A stretch of DNA of 22,894 bases. Source: DASXMT01 sp035552655 (GTDB lineage Bacteria; Actinomycetota; Acidimicrobiia; Acidimicrobiales; RAAP-2). How positions within the stretch are numbered: position 1 is the stretch's first letter; each line of letters opens with the position of its first letter. Shown here one piece after another: positions 15,036-21,474 of the stretch. A program made the position numbers and the translations under genes. The notes beneath the pieces are model-generated. The model saw only the letters and a list, made by a program, of their open reading frames with translations, did no database searches and had not been told where the DNA came from. The stretch covers positions 1-22,894 of the forward strand of contig DASZLD010000031.1 in the NCBI GenBank assembly GCA_035552655.1, read 5' to 3'.

Positions 15036-15979
15036 GCTGCTGCCGACAGCTCGAGGACCGGCGTATATCCCGACGCATCCCCCCGGATCGAATAGCTGCG
15101 TCCGCCGTCGACGCCGGTAGGGACGTCTCCGGCCACGGTCACCCGATGCAACCGGCGGGGCTGATCGTCGTAGTTGTCGATGGCGTAGTGCTGCGTGATC
15201 CGGTTGTCGAACAACACCAGTTGGTTGGGCGACCAGGACCACCGCAAGACGTGCTCCGGACGGGTCACGTAATTCTGCAGAATGCGCAGGATGTCCCGGG
15301 ACTCATCGCCGGAGAGACCCAGGATGCGTCGAGCAAATCCCCCGATGAAAAGGCTTCGCTCGCCCGTGAGCGGATGGACGCGCACGACGGGGTGGGCCGA
15401 TTCGAACTCGGTCGACGTGAACACAGCCCGGCGCCGCTGTTCGTCGTCATCCAGCTCTTCAGCTGGAACGGCGTAGTCGTAGGCATTGGTGTGCACCGCC
15501 CACAGGCTGTCGGCAAACTTGCGCAAGAACTCGGGCAGGGCCCGGTAGGCCGCACCGGTATTGGCAATCTGGGTCTCGCCCCCGTAGGGCGGGATGACAA
15601 TGCTCCGCAAGGTACTCAGCTGGGGCGGGTTGACCACGAAGGTCACGTCGGTGTGCCAGTGATTGGCCCGCCCGCGTTCGCTGTCGACCGGGAGCACGTT
15701 CGGCGCCCCCTCGATGGAAGGAACCGTCGGATGGGCGCCGGTCAATGGTCCGAACGCATTGGCGAAGCGCTGCTGCCCGGCATCATCCAGGTGGACGTCG
15801 TCGAACACCAGCGCCTTGTGCTCATCCAGCGCCGACCTCAGTTGGGCGATGACCGTGGCATTGAGCTCACCGGCCAGGTCGATACCGGAGACCTGAGCCC
15901 CGATGGTGGCTGAGATCTTCCGGAAGGTGAGATCGGTGGCGGTCGCGGTTGTGGTCGCGGTTGTGGTCGTGGCAGTCAT
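15032..15979 (-). CDS. Fe(II)/2-oxoglutarate dioxygenase, AtsK/Rv3406-like alkyl sulfatase
   Basis: Probably hydroxylates the carbon next to a sulfate ester or sulfonate, releasing sulfate or sulfite plus an aldehyde. 315 residues, TauD/TfdA family. The iron triad is His109 and Asp111 in HWHTDVTF and His264 in ITQHYAIDNY. 2-Oxoglutarate-type arginines Arg275 and Arg279 stand 11 and 15 residues later, the spacing of TauD. AHPTVPS, NHWHTDVTF, WAVHTNAYDY and TQHYAIDNYDDQPR resemble Pseudomonas AtsK and mycobacterial Rv3406 more than the other two dioxygenases here. The N-terminus is Thr/Ala-rich, coded by a 12-bp repeat. ATG 15979 has AAAAGGAT upstream. It overlaps the monooxygenase gene by 4 bp, and follows the ATPase gene after 225 bp. 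Confidence 0.92.
   Translation of the reverse strand: MTATTTTATTTATATDLTFRKISATIGAQVSGIDLAGELNATVIAQLRSALDEHKALVFDDVHLDDAGQQRFANAFGPLTGAHPTVPSIEGAPNVLPVDSERGRANHWHTDVTFVVNPPQLSTLRSIVIPPYGGETQIANTGAAYRALPEFLRKFADSLWAVHTNAYDYAVPAEELDDDEQRRRAVFTSTEFESAHPVVRVHPLTGERSLFIGGFARRILGLSGDESRDILRILQNYVTRPEHVLRWSWSPNQLVLFDNRITQHYAIDNYDDQPRRLHRVTVAGDVPTGVDGGRSYSIRGDASGYTPVLELSAAA
15942..15977 (-). repeat. 12-bp repeat in the 5' end of the AtsK-like gene
   Basis: Plus-strand GTCGCGGTTGTG occurs at 15942-15953 and 15954-15965, followed by the variant GTCGTGGCAGTC. It encodes part of a Thr/Ala-rich N-terminal tail ahead of the enzyme fold. Confidence 0.75.
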
Positions 15980-16117
15980 GACACATATCCTTTTCTTTGG
16001 TCTTTCGACAGGTTTTCTGGATCGGTTCCTGGCCGGGCTCGGTTCCCCTGGTCCGGCTCACTTCCTCGGGGGCACGGTTCGTGCCGGTCATGCCGGTTCC
16101 TGCCTGGCCCGGTTCGT

Positions 16118-16152
16118 CCCGGCCCGGTCCGGTCCGGTCCGGCCCGGCCCGG
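16118..16152. repeat. 5-bp GC repeat (CCCGG/TCCGG, seven units) between ATPase and AtsK-like genes
   Basis: CCCGG, CCCGG, three TCCGG and two CCCGG units run head to tail, inside a wider C/G-rich tract (16060-16160) built of CCGGTTC and CCGGCC words. It occupies the 225-bp break in the sulfur cluster. The tract can fold in several ways, but no single hairpin with a T-run stands out, and no promoter is obvious before 15979. Confidence 0.75.
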
Positions 16153-16204
16153 CTCCTGGCTCAGTTCGTTCAGGTATTTGCTTGGGGTGCGGTTTGGGTT
16201 GGGA

Positions 16205-17068
16205 TTAGTGCTGGTCCAGGGAGGTGATCCGCTGTCCTTCCGGGTCTGGTGTCGCTGTGTGGCCTGGCTCTTCCACGCCCAGCTCGCCCAGTAGGCGGTT
16301 GCGCATGGTGACAAAGCCGGCGTCGCCCCGGTCCCGAGGACGATCGAGCTCGACCCGAGCGTCCAGGGTGATCGCCCCGTCAACCAGGACGACAACCCGG
16401 TCGGCCAGAAGAATGGCCTCGTCGACGTCGTGGGTCACCAGCAGCACCGCCGGTCGATGGCGGACGCAGAGGTCCTGAAGCAGAACGTGCATGCGGATCC
16501 GGGTCAGGGCATCCAGAGCCCCGAACGGCTCGTCCAACAACATGAGCTGCGGTTCGCGCACCAGCGCCCGGGCCAAAGCCACCCGTTGTGCCTCTCCGCC
16601 GGACAGGGTGAGCGGCCACCCATCGGCATGGTCGGCCAGGCCGACTTCGCTCAGCGCGTCGAGGCCCCGCTGCCGGAGCCCTCCCCGCTGCCTGAGGCCC
16701 CGCTGCCTGAGGCCCGGCTGCCGGAGCCCTCCTCGGCCTCCGGAGTCGGCGTTCAACCCCAGCACGACGTTGGCCAGGACCCGCTGCCATGGGATCAGCC
16801 TCGCTTCCTGGAAGACGACGGCCCGTCGCTCAGGCACCAATACGTCGCCTTCGTAGTCGGGGTCGAGACCGTCGAGAATGCGTAACAACGTGCTCTTGCC
16901 TGTTCCACTCCGACCCAGAAGGGCAACGAACTCATCGGAGGCAATGGAGAGATCCAAGCCCGAGAGCACGTCCCGACCGTCGAAGCTCCGGCTCACGCCG
17001 TCGGCCAGGACGGCCATGCCCTTGGTCGATCGGGTGGGTGTGTCAGTGGTTGCCAGGGCCATGGTCAT
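16205..17068 (-). CDS. ssuB: ABC transporter ATPase, SsuB/TauB type
   Basis: Energises uptake of sulfonate- or taurine-like compounds at the inner face of the membrane. 287 residues. Walker A GRSGTGKST (52-60), Q-loop Gln87 in FQEARLIPW, signature LSGGEAQRVALARAL (155-169), Walker B LMLLDEP (175-181), D-loop GALD, H-loop His213 in VTHDVDEA. FQEARLIPW followed by WQRVLANV is typical of the Ssu/Tau/nitrate ATPase group. An Arg/Gly/Leu/Gln repeat (about 109-136, GLRQR units) is inserted between the Q-loop and the signature motif, coded by tandem 15-bp units. The ATG at 17068 overlaps the permease stop by 4 bp; the reading frame continues upstream through the permease gene, but that is shadow. 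The last 40 residues are an unremarkable tail. Confidence 0.93.
   Translation of the reverse strand: MTMALATTDTPTRSTKGMAVLADGVSRSFDGRDVLSGLDLSIASDEFVALLGRSGTGKSTLLRILDGLDPDYEGDVLVPERRAVVFQEARLIPWQRVLANVVLGLNADSGGRGGLRQPGLRQRGLRQRGGLRQRGLDALSEVGLADHADGWPLTLSGGEAQRVALARALVREPQLMLLDEPFGALDALTRIRMHVLLQDLCVRHRPAVLLVTHDVDEAILLADRVVVLVDGAITLDARVELDRPRDRGDAGFVTMRNRLLGELGVEEPGHTATPDPEGQRITSLDQH
16661..16741 (-). repeat. 15-bp tandem repeat inside ssuB
   Basis: Plus-strand GAGGCCCCGCTGCCG (16661-16675), an 18-bp variant, GAGGCCCCGCTGCCT (16694-16708) and GAGGCCCGGCTGCCG (16709-16723), plus a decayed copy. On the coding strand each gives GLRQR or GLRQP. The insert keeps the frame and sits between Q-loop and ABC signature. 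Confidence 0.88.
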
Positions 17069-17940
17069 CCTCCGGAAAAGCCTCGGCGCCAGGACAACAA
17101 GCGCCGCTCGAGCAGGCGGACCAACGCATCGGTGATCAGCCCCAAGATGGCGTAGATGGCCAGTACCAGGAACATGATGTCGGAACGATCGGTGGTCTGA
17201 GCCTGGGTGAGCAGATAGCCCAAACCACTCTGGGCATTGATCTCCTCGGCGAAAATGACCAACAGCCAACTGCCGATGAGCGCGAAGCGGAGCCCGACGA
17301 GAAATCCGGGAAGAGTCCCCGGCAGGATCACCCGCCGGACCAGACCCCAGCCGGTGAGCCCGAACGACTGGCCCGCTTCGACCAACTTCACGTCGACACC
17401 GCGTATGGCCGCGTAGGTATTGATATAGATCGGGAACGTGGTCCCCACTGCGATCAGGATTACCTTGGGTAGCTCTCCGACCCCGAACCAGATGATGAAG
17501 AGCGGGAGCAACCCGACCACAGGCACGGCCCTGGCCGTCTGGACGACCGGGTCCAACAGATCCTCGAGCACCCGGAACAGACCGCAGACCACGGCCAAGA
17601 ACACACCCACCCCGACCCCGATGATCAAGCCCTCGGCCACCCGTTGCAGCGAGATTTCCAGGTTGGACTGCAGCGCTCCGCTCGCCCACAGCTGCCGTCC
17701 GGCATTGAAGACGGCGACGGGCGACGCGACTTCGGTGCTGGTGAACACGCCCAACGAACAGACCAACTGCCACAAGCCGAGTGCGACCAGCGGCCCGATC
17801 GCCCGTCGGACGGGTCTGGGAACATGCAGGACTCCCCGCCGTTTCCGGTACGGGGCGGGTCGAGTGAGGGTAACGACTCGAGAGTCATCACGGGGAGCAC
17901 TCGTGTCCCGCTGCGGTTGCAACAACTCCGTGGTGGCCAT
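17065..17940 (-). CDS. ssuC: ABC transporter permease, SsuC/TauC type
   Basis: Membrane channel of the importer. 291 residues. After a basic cytoplasmic N-terminus (1-45) there are about six transmembrane helices. The coupling loop is EAGQSFGLTGWGLVRRVILPGTLPGFLVGLR, the EAA motif that contacts the ATPase and that is well conserved in SsuC/TauC/NrtB permeases. ARAVPVVGLLPLFIIWFGVG is the typical central segment of this subfamily. ATG 17940 starts 6 bp after the second dioxygenase stop, and the stop overlaps the ATPase start, so the three are one translational unit. Confidence 0.94.
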   Translation of the reverse strand: MATTELLQPQRDTSAPRDDSRVVTLTRPAPYRKRRGVLHVPRPVRRAIGPLVALGLWQLVCSLGVFTSTEVASPVAVFNAGRQLWASGALQSNLEISLQRVAEGLIIGVGVGVFLAVVCGLFRVLEDLLDPVVQTARAVPVVGLLPLFIIWFGVGELPKVILIAVGTTFPIYINTYAAIRGVDVKLVEAGQSFGLTGWGLVRRVILPGTLPGFLVGLRFALIGSWLLVIFAEEINAQSGLGYLLTQAQTTDRSDIMFLVLAIYAILGLITDALVRLLERRLLSWRRGFSGG

Positions 17941-17946
17941 GGGACC

Positions 17947-18954
17947 TCAGCTCGTCGAACCTGCGAAGACCGGTGTGGATACGAACGGGACGCCCTCGAC
18001 CAGTTGTGATTCGCGACCGTCCGGGCCCACCGGCACCTCTCCGATCAGGGTGACGCGGTGGAGCACCCGTTCGACGTCGAGATGGCCGAGATCCTGTGGA
18101 CCGAGGTGTGCGGTAGCCCGATTGTCCCAGAACGCCACGCTGCCTGGCTCCCAGTGGAATCGCACCGTGTACTCGGGACGGGTCAGCTCGGCAAAGAGGT
18201 GTTCGAGAATCCAGCGGCTGTCCACCGGCGAGACATCGAGGACGTGATCGACGAAGTTCGGATTGACGAACAGGGCACGCTCCCCGGTGATCGGATGCAC
18301 CCGAACAACCGGGTGGTTCGTGACCAACGAGTTCTGCTCGAAGCGGTCGCCGTAGCCGGCGCGGGGCAGACGTTGACCGGACCAGTTGGCTCCGTAACGA
18401 TGCTCGGCCCACAGGGTGTCGACAAAGGCACGGACGGGTTCGGACAGGCCCTCGTAGGCGGCGACCAGGTTGGTGAAGGTGGTGTCCCCGCCATAACTGG
18501 GTACCACGTCGGCTCGGAGGATGGATCCGGCCGGCGGGTTGTGTGCTGGAGTCACGTCGGTATGCCAGCCACTGGTGTAGGAGTACTTGCGAATTGCCTC
18601 TTGGTCGTTCTTTCGCAGCCCGAAGCGCTGCTCGAAGCGTCGCGGGTCCACCGTGTAGATCTCCGGGTAGTTCTCGGGCGGGGTGTCGTCATGGGGATGG
18701 GCGTAGGTCAGATCGCCGAACTGGCGGCCGAAGGCGATCTGTGAGGAATGCTCGAGCTCCTGGTTCCGGAAGAACACCACCTTCCAGGTGTTGAGGGCAC
18801 CCTGGATCACGGCGATGGTCTCTGGGTCCAGTGGTTGGGATATGTCCACCCCGGCGATCTCGGCTCCGATTCGACCGGCGAGGGGATTGACCTGCACCCC
18901 GGAGTGTGGGTGCGGATGCGGGGTCATGGCAGGCGATTGACGAGTGTCAGTCAT
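17947..18954 (-). CDS. TauD/TfdA-family Fe(II)/2-oxoglutarate dioxygenase (second of three)
   Basis: Probably an oxygenolytic desulfonase or sulfatase. 335 residues from ATG 18954. Iron triad: His131 and Asp133 in SGWHTDVTPAH, His283 in NRATAHLGPQD. 2-Oxoglutarate arginines are probably Arg296 and Arg300 (RVLHRVTL), two residues further from the distal His than in TauD. A central insert (residues about 86-128, NYPEIYTVDPRRFEQRF) and the WDNRATAHLGP motif are shared with the dioxygenase at 20351, so these two are close paralogs and distinct from the AtsK-like one. The start lies inside the binding-protein gene (8-bp overlap) with a near-perfect Shine-Dalgarno sequence. An in-frame extension to 19044 is rejected. 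Substrate unknown. Confidence 0.9.
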   Translation of the reverse strand: MTDTRQSPAMTPHPHPHSGVQVNPLAGRIGAEIAGVDISQPLDPETIAVIQGALNTWKVVFFRNQELEHSSQIAFGRQFGDLTYAHPHDDTPPENYPEIYTVDPRRFEQRFGLRKNDQEAIRKYSYTSGWHTDVTPAHNPPAGSILRADVVPSYGGDTTFTNLVAAYEGLSEPVRAFVDTLWAEHRYGANWSGQRLPRAGYGDRFEQNSLVTNHPVVRVHPITGERALFVNPNFVDHVLDVSPVDSRWILEHLFAELTRPEYTVRFHWEPGSVAFWDNRATAHLGPQDLGHLDVERVLHRVTLIGEVPVGPDGRESQLVEGVPFVSTPVFAGSTS

Positions 18955-20014
18955 TGGTAGGAACCTCCTTGAGGACGGTGTTGTAACGGGCGGACACGGC
19001 TTGGTCGAACAGAGAGGCGACGCTGTAGGTAGACGGGATTGCACCGGCGGAGGCCATCAGCTTGACGACGGATTGGAGAGCTGACTGCACCGCGGGGGTG
19101 ATGGGGACGTAGTCGGAGATGCCCCCCGCGGCCAGGATCTGTTTCGCCGCCGCCGGGGTCTGATGTTCGACGTTGACGTAGTAGTCGGTGATGAACTGAC
19201 TCCGGTGGGTCTTTTCCCAGTTGGCCGCCTTGACCAAGCGGCCGGTGAGATCGCTGATAGCCGCTTGTTTGGCCGGATTGCCAAGGGCGGCCGTGGAAGC
19301 CAGGACGTAGCCGTAGCTCGGCGGCTTGACCGAGTCCACGGTGGCCAGGACCTTGGCACCAGGATTGGTCAGTTGGTAGTCCACCTTCTGCTCGACGCTT
19401 ACCACTGATGCGTCAGCGGCACCCGACTCGAGCACGGTACCGAGCTGGAGGAGACTGACGTTGACCTGGGTGACATCCTTTTGAGTGAGGCCGGCAGAGG
19501 CCAGGGCCCGCAGGGCAAAAGCTTGCTCTGCCGTTCCCGTGGTGTACGCCACCGGCTTTCCCTTGAGTTGGGAGATCTTGGTGATGCCCGGCTTGGCCAA
19601 GAGGTACTCAGAAGCGCCGACGGGAAGATAGACGGCCACGGCCTTTACCGGAAGCTTGGACTGCGCCGCCAACGACGCCGGCAGGTCTCCCATCATCCCC
19701 ATATCGATGCTGTGGGCGGCAAAGCCAGCATCAACCAGTGGACCGCTGTTGAACTCCACAAAGTTCACCTTGTACGGGGCCCCCTTGAGGGCACCCGATG
19801 AATCGAGCAGAGTCTCCAGATCCTGTTGCTGGTCCCCAAAGTTGACGACAGTCCCGGCCGGAATCTTCGACGTGGTGTTTGCCGAGGCCGCAGTCGAAGT
19901 CGATGCGTCGGCGTTCGTCACCCCGGTCGCCGATACGAGCACGAGTGCAGCGGCGAGGAGGGTTGCAGCGCCCGACCACATCGGGCGAGCAGTGCGGAAC
20001 GTGGAGAATGACAT
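18947..20014 (-). CDS. ssuA: Sulfonate/taurine-type substrate-binding protein (SsuA/NMT1-like)
   Basis: Extracytoplasmic receptor of the importer. 355 residues. A Sec signal peptide is clear: basic start, hydrophobic core AATLLAAALVLVSATGV (16-32) and a cleavage-type site near NADAS. There is no lipobox Cys, so it may be secreted or held in the envelope by other means. The mature part has the SsuA/TauA/NMT1 pattern: VNFVEFNSGPLVDAGFAAHSIDMGMMGDLPA, then ISQLKGKPVAYTTGTAEQAFALRAL, then GAADASVVSV. ATG 20014 has AGGAG about 13 bases upstream, a rather long spacing. Its stop overlaps the following dioxygenase. The ligand (alkanesulfonate, taurine or sulfate ester) cannot be read from the sequence. 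Confidence 0.9.
   Translation of the reverse strand: MSFSTFRTARPMWSGAATLLAAALVLVSATGVTNADASTSTAASANTTSKIPAGTVVNFGDQQQDLETLLDSSGALKGAPYKVNFVEFNSGPLVDAGFAAHSIDMGMMGDLPASLAAQSKLPVKAVAVYLPVGASEYLLAKPGITKISQLKGKPVAYTTGTAEQAFALRALASAGLTQKDVTQVNVSLLQLGTVLESGAADASVVSVEQKVDYQLTNPGAKVLATVDSVKPPSYGYVLASTAALGNPAKQAAISDLTGRLVKAANWEKTHRSQFITDYYVNVEHQTPAAAKQILAAGGISDYVPITPAVQSALQSVVKLMASAGAIPSTYSVASLFDQAVSARYNTVLKEVPTND
18963..18970 (-). promoter_or_regulatory. Strong ribosome-binding site for the second dioxygenase
   Basis: AAGGAGGT on the minus strand, eight bases before ATG 18954, lies within the last codons of the binding-protein gene. It is close to the ideal anti-16S match and decides the start. Such a strong site at an internal junction suggests the dioxygenase is made at a high level relative to the binding protein. 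Confidence 0.85.
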
Positions 20015-20044
20015 TGCTTTCGTGAACTCCTAGGAAGGGACCTG

Positions 20045-20076
20045 TTTGGCTGTTAGGAAAGGTTTCATTTGGCTGT
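20045..20076. promoter_or_regulatory. Paired TTTGGCTGT repeats before the binding-protein gene
   Basis: TTTGGCTGT occurs at 20045-20053 and again at 20068-20076, 23 bp apart, in the relatively AT-rich stretch just upstream of the binding-protein start. The two copies would face nearly the same side of the helix. They may flank or overlap a promoter; no certain -35/-10 pair could be assigned. Confidence 0.35.
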
Positions 20077-20152
20077 GTCGCACTCGCCGCTGCGGCTGCT
20101 GCTTGGTGCGCGACCAGCATGAGGGAACTGATTGACCTTGTCGGCAGCCCAT

Positions 20153-20240
20153 TGCCGTGACTTAGGTGCCGTACTGCCGTGACTTAGGTGCCGTACTGCC
20201 GTGGCTGAGATGCCGTACTGCCGTGTCTTAGGTGCGGTAT
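20153..20240. repeat. 22-bp tandem array, four copies, in the sulfur cluster
   Basis: Units at 20153-20174, 20175-20196, 20197-20218 and 20219-20240. The first two are identical: TGCCGTGACTTAGG followed by TGCCGTAC. The third and fourth each differ from them at three positions. Each unit holds TGCCGT twice, so on the minus strand ACGGCA recurs at alternating 14- and 8-bp steps. There are no spacers. The array lies in the 336-bp gap 20015-20350, about 140 bp upstream of the binding-protein gene, and looks more like an iterated protein-binding site or slippage array than a CRISPR. Confidence 0.92.
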
Positions 20241-20276
20241 TGGAGATACCGATAGTGGGTGAGCCCCGGCACCCAC
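20236..20276 (-). terminator. Two small hairpins after the first dioxygenase gene
   Basis: GGTAT-TGGAG-ATACC (20236-20250) is a perfect interrupted palindrome that begins in the last 22-bp unit. GTGGGTG (20255-20261) and CACCCAC (20270-20276) form a second 7-bp stem with an 8-base loop. They lie 75-115 bp past the dioxygenase stop, in a position suitable for a terminator or attenuator separating that gene from the transport genes. No T-run is present. Confidence 0.45.
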
Positions 20277-20350
20277 GGCGGAGTGCTACCGGCTGATCCC
20301 ATGTCTGGTCCGGATGGCATGGTGGGATGCCTCTCGGCCAACCCCCGGAC

Positions 20351-21286
20351 TCAGTTCCCCAGGAACGGTTGTCCTTCGATCAGCTCTGATGAGTCACCGT
20401 TCGGCCCCACGGGGACGTCGCCTTCGAGCGTGACCCGATAAAGCACCCGGTCGAAGTCGAGATGGTCCAGATCGCCCGGGCCAAGGTGAGCAGTGGAGCG
20501 GTTGTCCCAGAAGGCAACGTCTCCTGGCTGCCAGCGGAACCTCACCGTGTATTGGGGGCGGGCGATCTGCTCGTAGAACAGGTCGAGGATGCGCTGACTG
20601 TGGCGCTTGGAGAATCCGATGATCTCGCTGTCGTGCCCGGTGAAGCTGGGGCTCACGTACAACGCTCGCTCACCCGTTTCCGGGTGGACCCGAACCAACG
20701 GATGAATGGCTACCAGCGGATTTGCCTCGATCTTCTGGGCATAGCTGCCACCCGCCTTGCCGTAGTGACGGAGTTGACCGAAGCTGTGTTTGGCCTGCAG
20801 CTGGTCAGCCAGGGAACGAAGGGGTGCCGGGAGTCCTTCGTAGGCCTCCACCAGGTTCGTCCACGCTGTGTCTCCGCCGAAGGGAGGCACGATCTCAGCT
20901 CGAAGGATCGATGCAGCCGGAGGGTTCACCAGCGCAGTGACGTCGGTGTGCCATCCATTGTCGTAGGTGGCCTTCTTGGTTCCGAACTTGGCTTCGTATC
21001 GTCGGCTATCGATGGGGAAGATCTCGGGGTACCCGGCGGGAGGATCGTCCTCGAACGGGTGGGCCGGCGTCAACTTGCCGAAGCGGCGTCCGAACGCCAC
21101 CTGCTCGGCATGACCGATCGACTGGCCCCGGAAGAACACCACCTTCCAGGACAGCAGGGCCTCTCGGATGCCGGCGATGACCGAGTCATCGAGCTCGGAG
21201 GCCAGATCGACTCCGTAGATCTCGGCCCCGATGTGCCCCGCCACGGGTCGTACATCGAGGTCGGTCGTCACTGTGGTTGCCGTCAT
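20351..21286 (-). CDS. TauD/TfdA-family Fe(II)/2-oxoglutarate dioxygenase (first gene of the cluster)
   Basis: 311 residues from ATG 21286, which has GAGAGGT about six bases upstream. Iron triad: His113 and Asp115 in GWHTDVTALVNPP, His267 in NRSTAHLGPGD. Arg280 and Arg284 (RVLYRVTLEGDVPVG) are the likely 2-oxoglutarate contacts. It shares the long form of the family with the second dioxygenase (GYPEIFPIDSRRYEAKFG insert, DNRSTAHLGP motif, C-terminal ELIEGQPF) and differs clearly from the AtsK-like third one. A duplicated pair with divergent substrate range is the simple reading. The in-frame extension to 21403 runs through the promoter and is rejected. It has its own promoter and may be transcribed separately from the transport genes 336 bp downstream. 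Confidence 0.9.
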   Translation of the reverse strand: MTATTVTTDLDVRPVAGHIGAEIYGVDLASELDDSVIAGIREALLSWKVVFFRGQSIGHAEQVAFGRRFGKLTPAHPFEDDPPAGYPEIFPIDSRRYEAKFGTKKATYDNGWHTDVTALVNPPAASILRAEIVPPFGGDTAWTNLVEAYEGLPAPLRSLADQLQAKHSFGQLRHYGKAGGSYAQKIEANPLVAIHPLVRVHPETGERALYVSPSFTGHDSEIIGFSKRHSQRILDLFYEQIARPQYTVRFRWQPGDVAFWDNRSTAHLGPGDLDHLDFDRVLYRVTLEGDVPVGPNGDSSELIEGQPFLGN

Positions 21287-21319
21287 TGCTACCTCTCTTC
21301 TCGTGAAGAACAGAAGGTG

Positions 21320-21348
21320 ACGATAAAGGTAATTCCCGATCAAGTCAA
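21320..21348 (-). promoter_or_regulatory. Sigma70-like promoter of the first dioxygenase gene
   Basis: On the minus strand a -35 box TTGACT (21343-21348) is followed after 17 bp by TATCGT (21320-21325) as -10. The -10 box ends 33 bp before the start codon at 21286. The surrounding 60 bp is clearly more AT-rich than the rest of the window. This is the best promoter I can see in the sequence. Confidence 0.6.
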
Positions 21349-21359
21349 TAGGAAATACC
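21328..21359. promoter_or_regulatory. Inverted repeat overlapping the promoter
   Basis: GGTAATTCC (21328-21336) and GGAAATACC (21351-21359) are inverted copies with one mismatch in nine and 14 bp between them. One arm lies in the promoter spacer, the other just upstream of the -35 box, so a bound dimer could block or recruit polymerase. A sulfur-responsive regulator is the obvious candidate, but no regulator gene is nearby. Confidence 0.45.
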
Positions 21360-21474
21360 GGATTGCTCGTGAATTGATTTTCCGAGTCCCTCCCAGAGTG
21401 CATCTCGGCTCTCCCTCAGTGTCACTCCCCCACCTGTGCGTGGGATGGAAGGCACCGTCGGTGGTTCGGAGCGT

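Noticed and set aside
15036..15242. 69-residue N-terminal extension of the flavin monooxygenase
   Set aside because: It lies wholly inside the conserved 3' part of the AtsK-like dioxygenase gene, and the ATG at 15035 starts a typical family N-terminus.
16205..17773. 522-codon frame suggesting a permease-ATPase fusion
   Set aside because: The upstream 235 codons are an out-of-frame reading of the permease gene. The ATPase starts at 17068 in a 4-bp overlap, and the permease is intact in its own frame.
20153..20240. CRISPR array
   Set aside because: The four units are contiguous with no spacers, and no cas gene is present.
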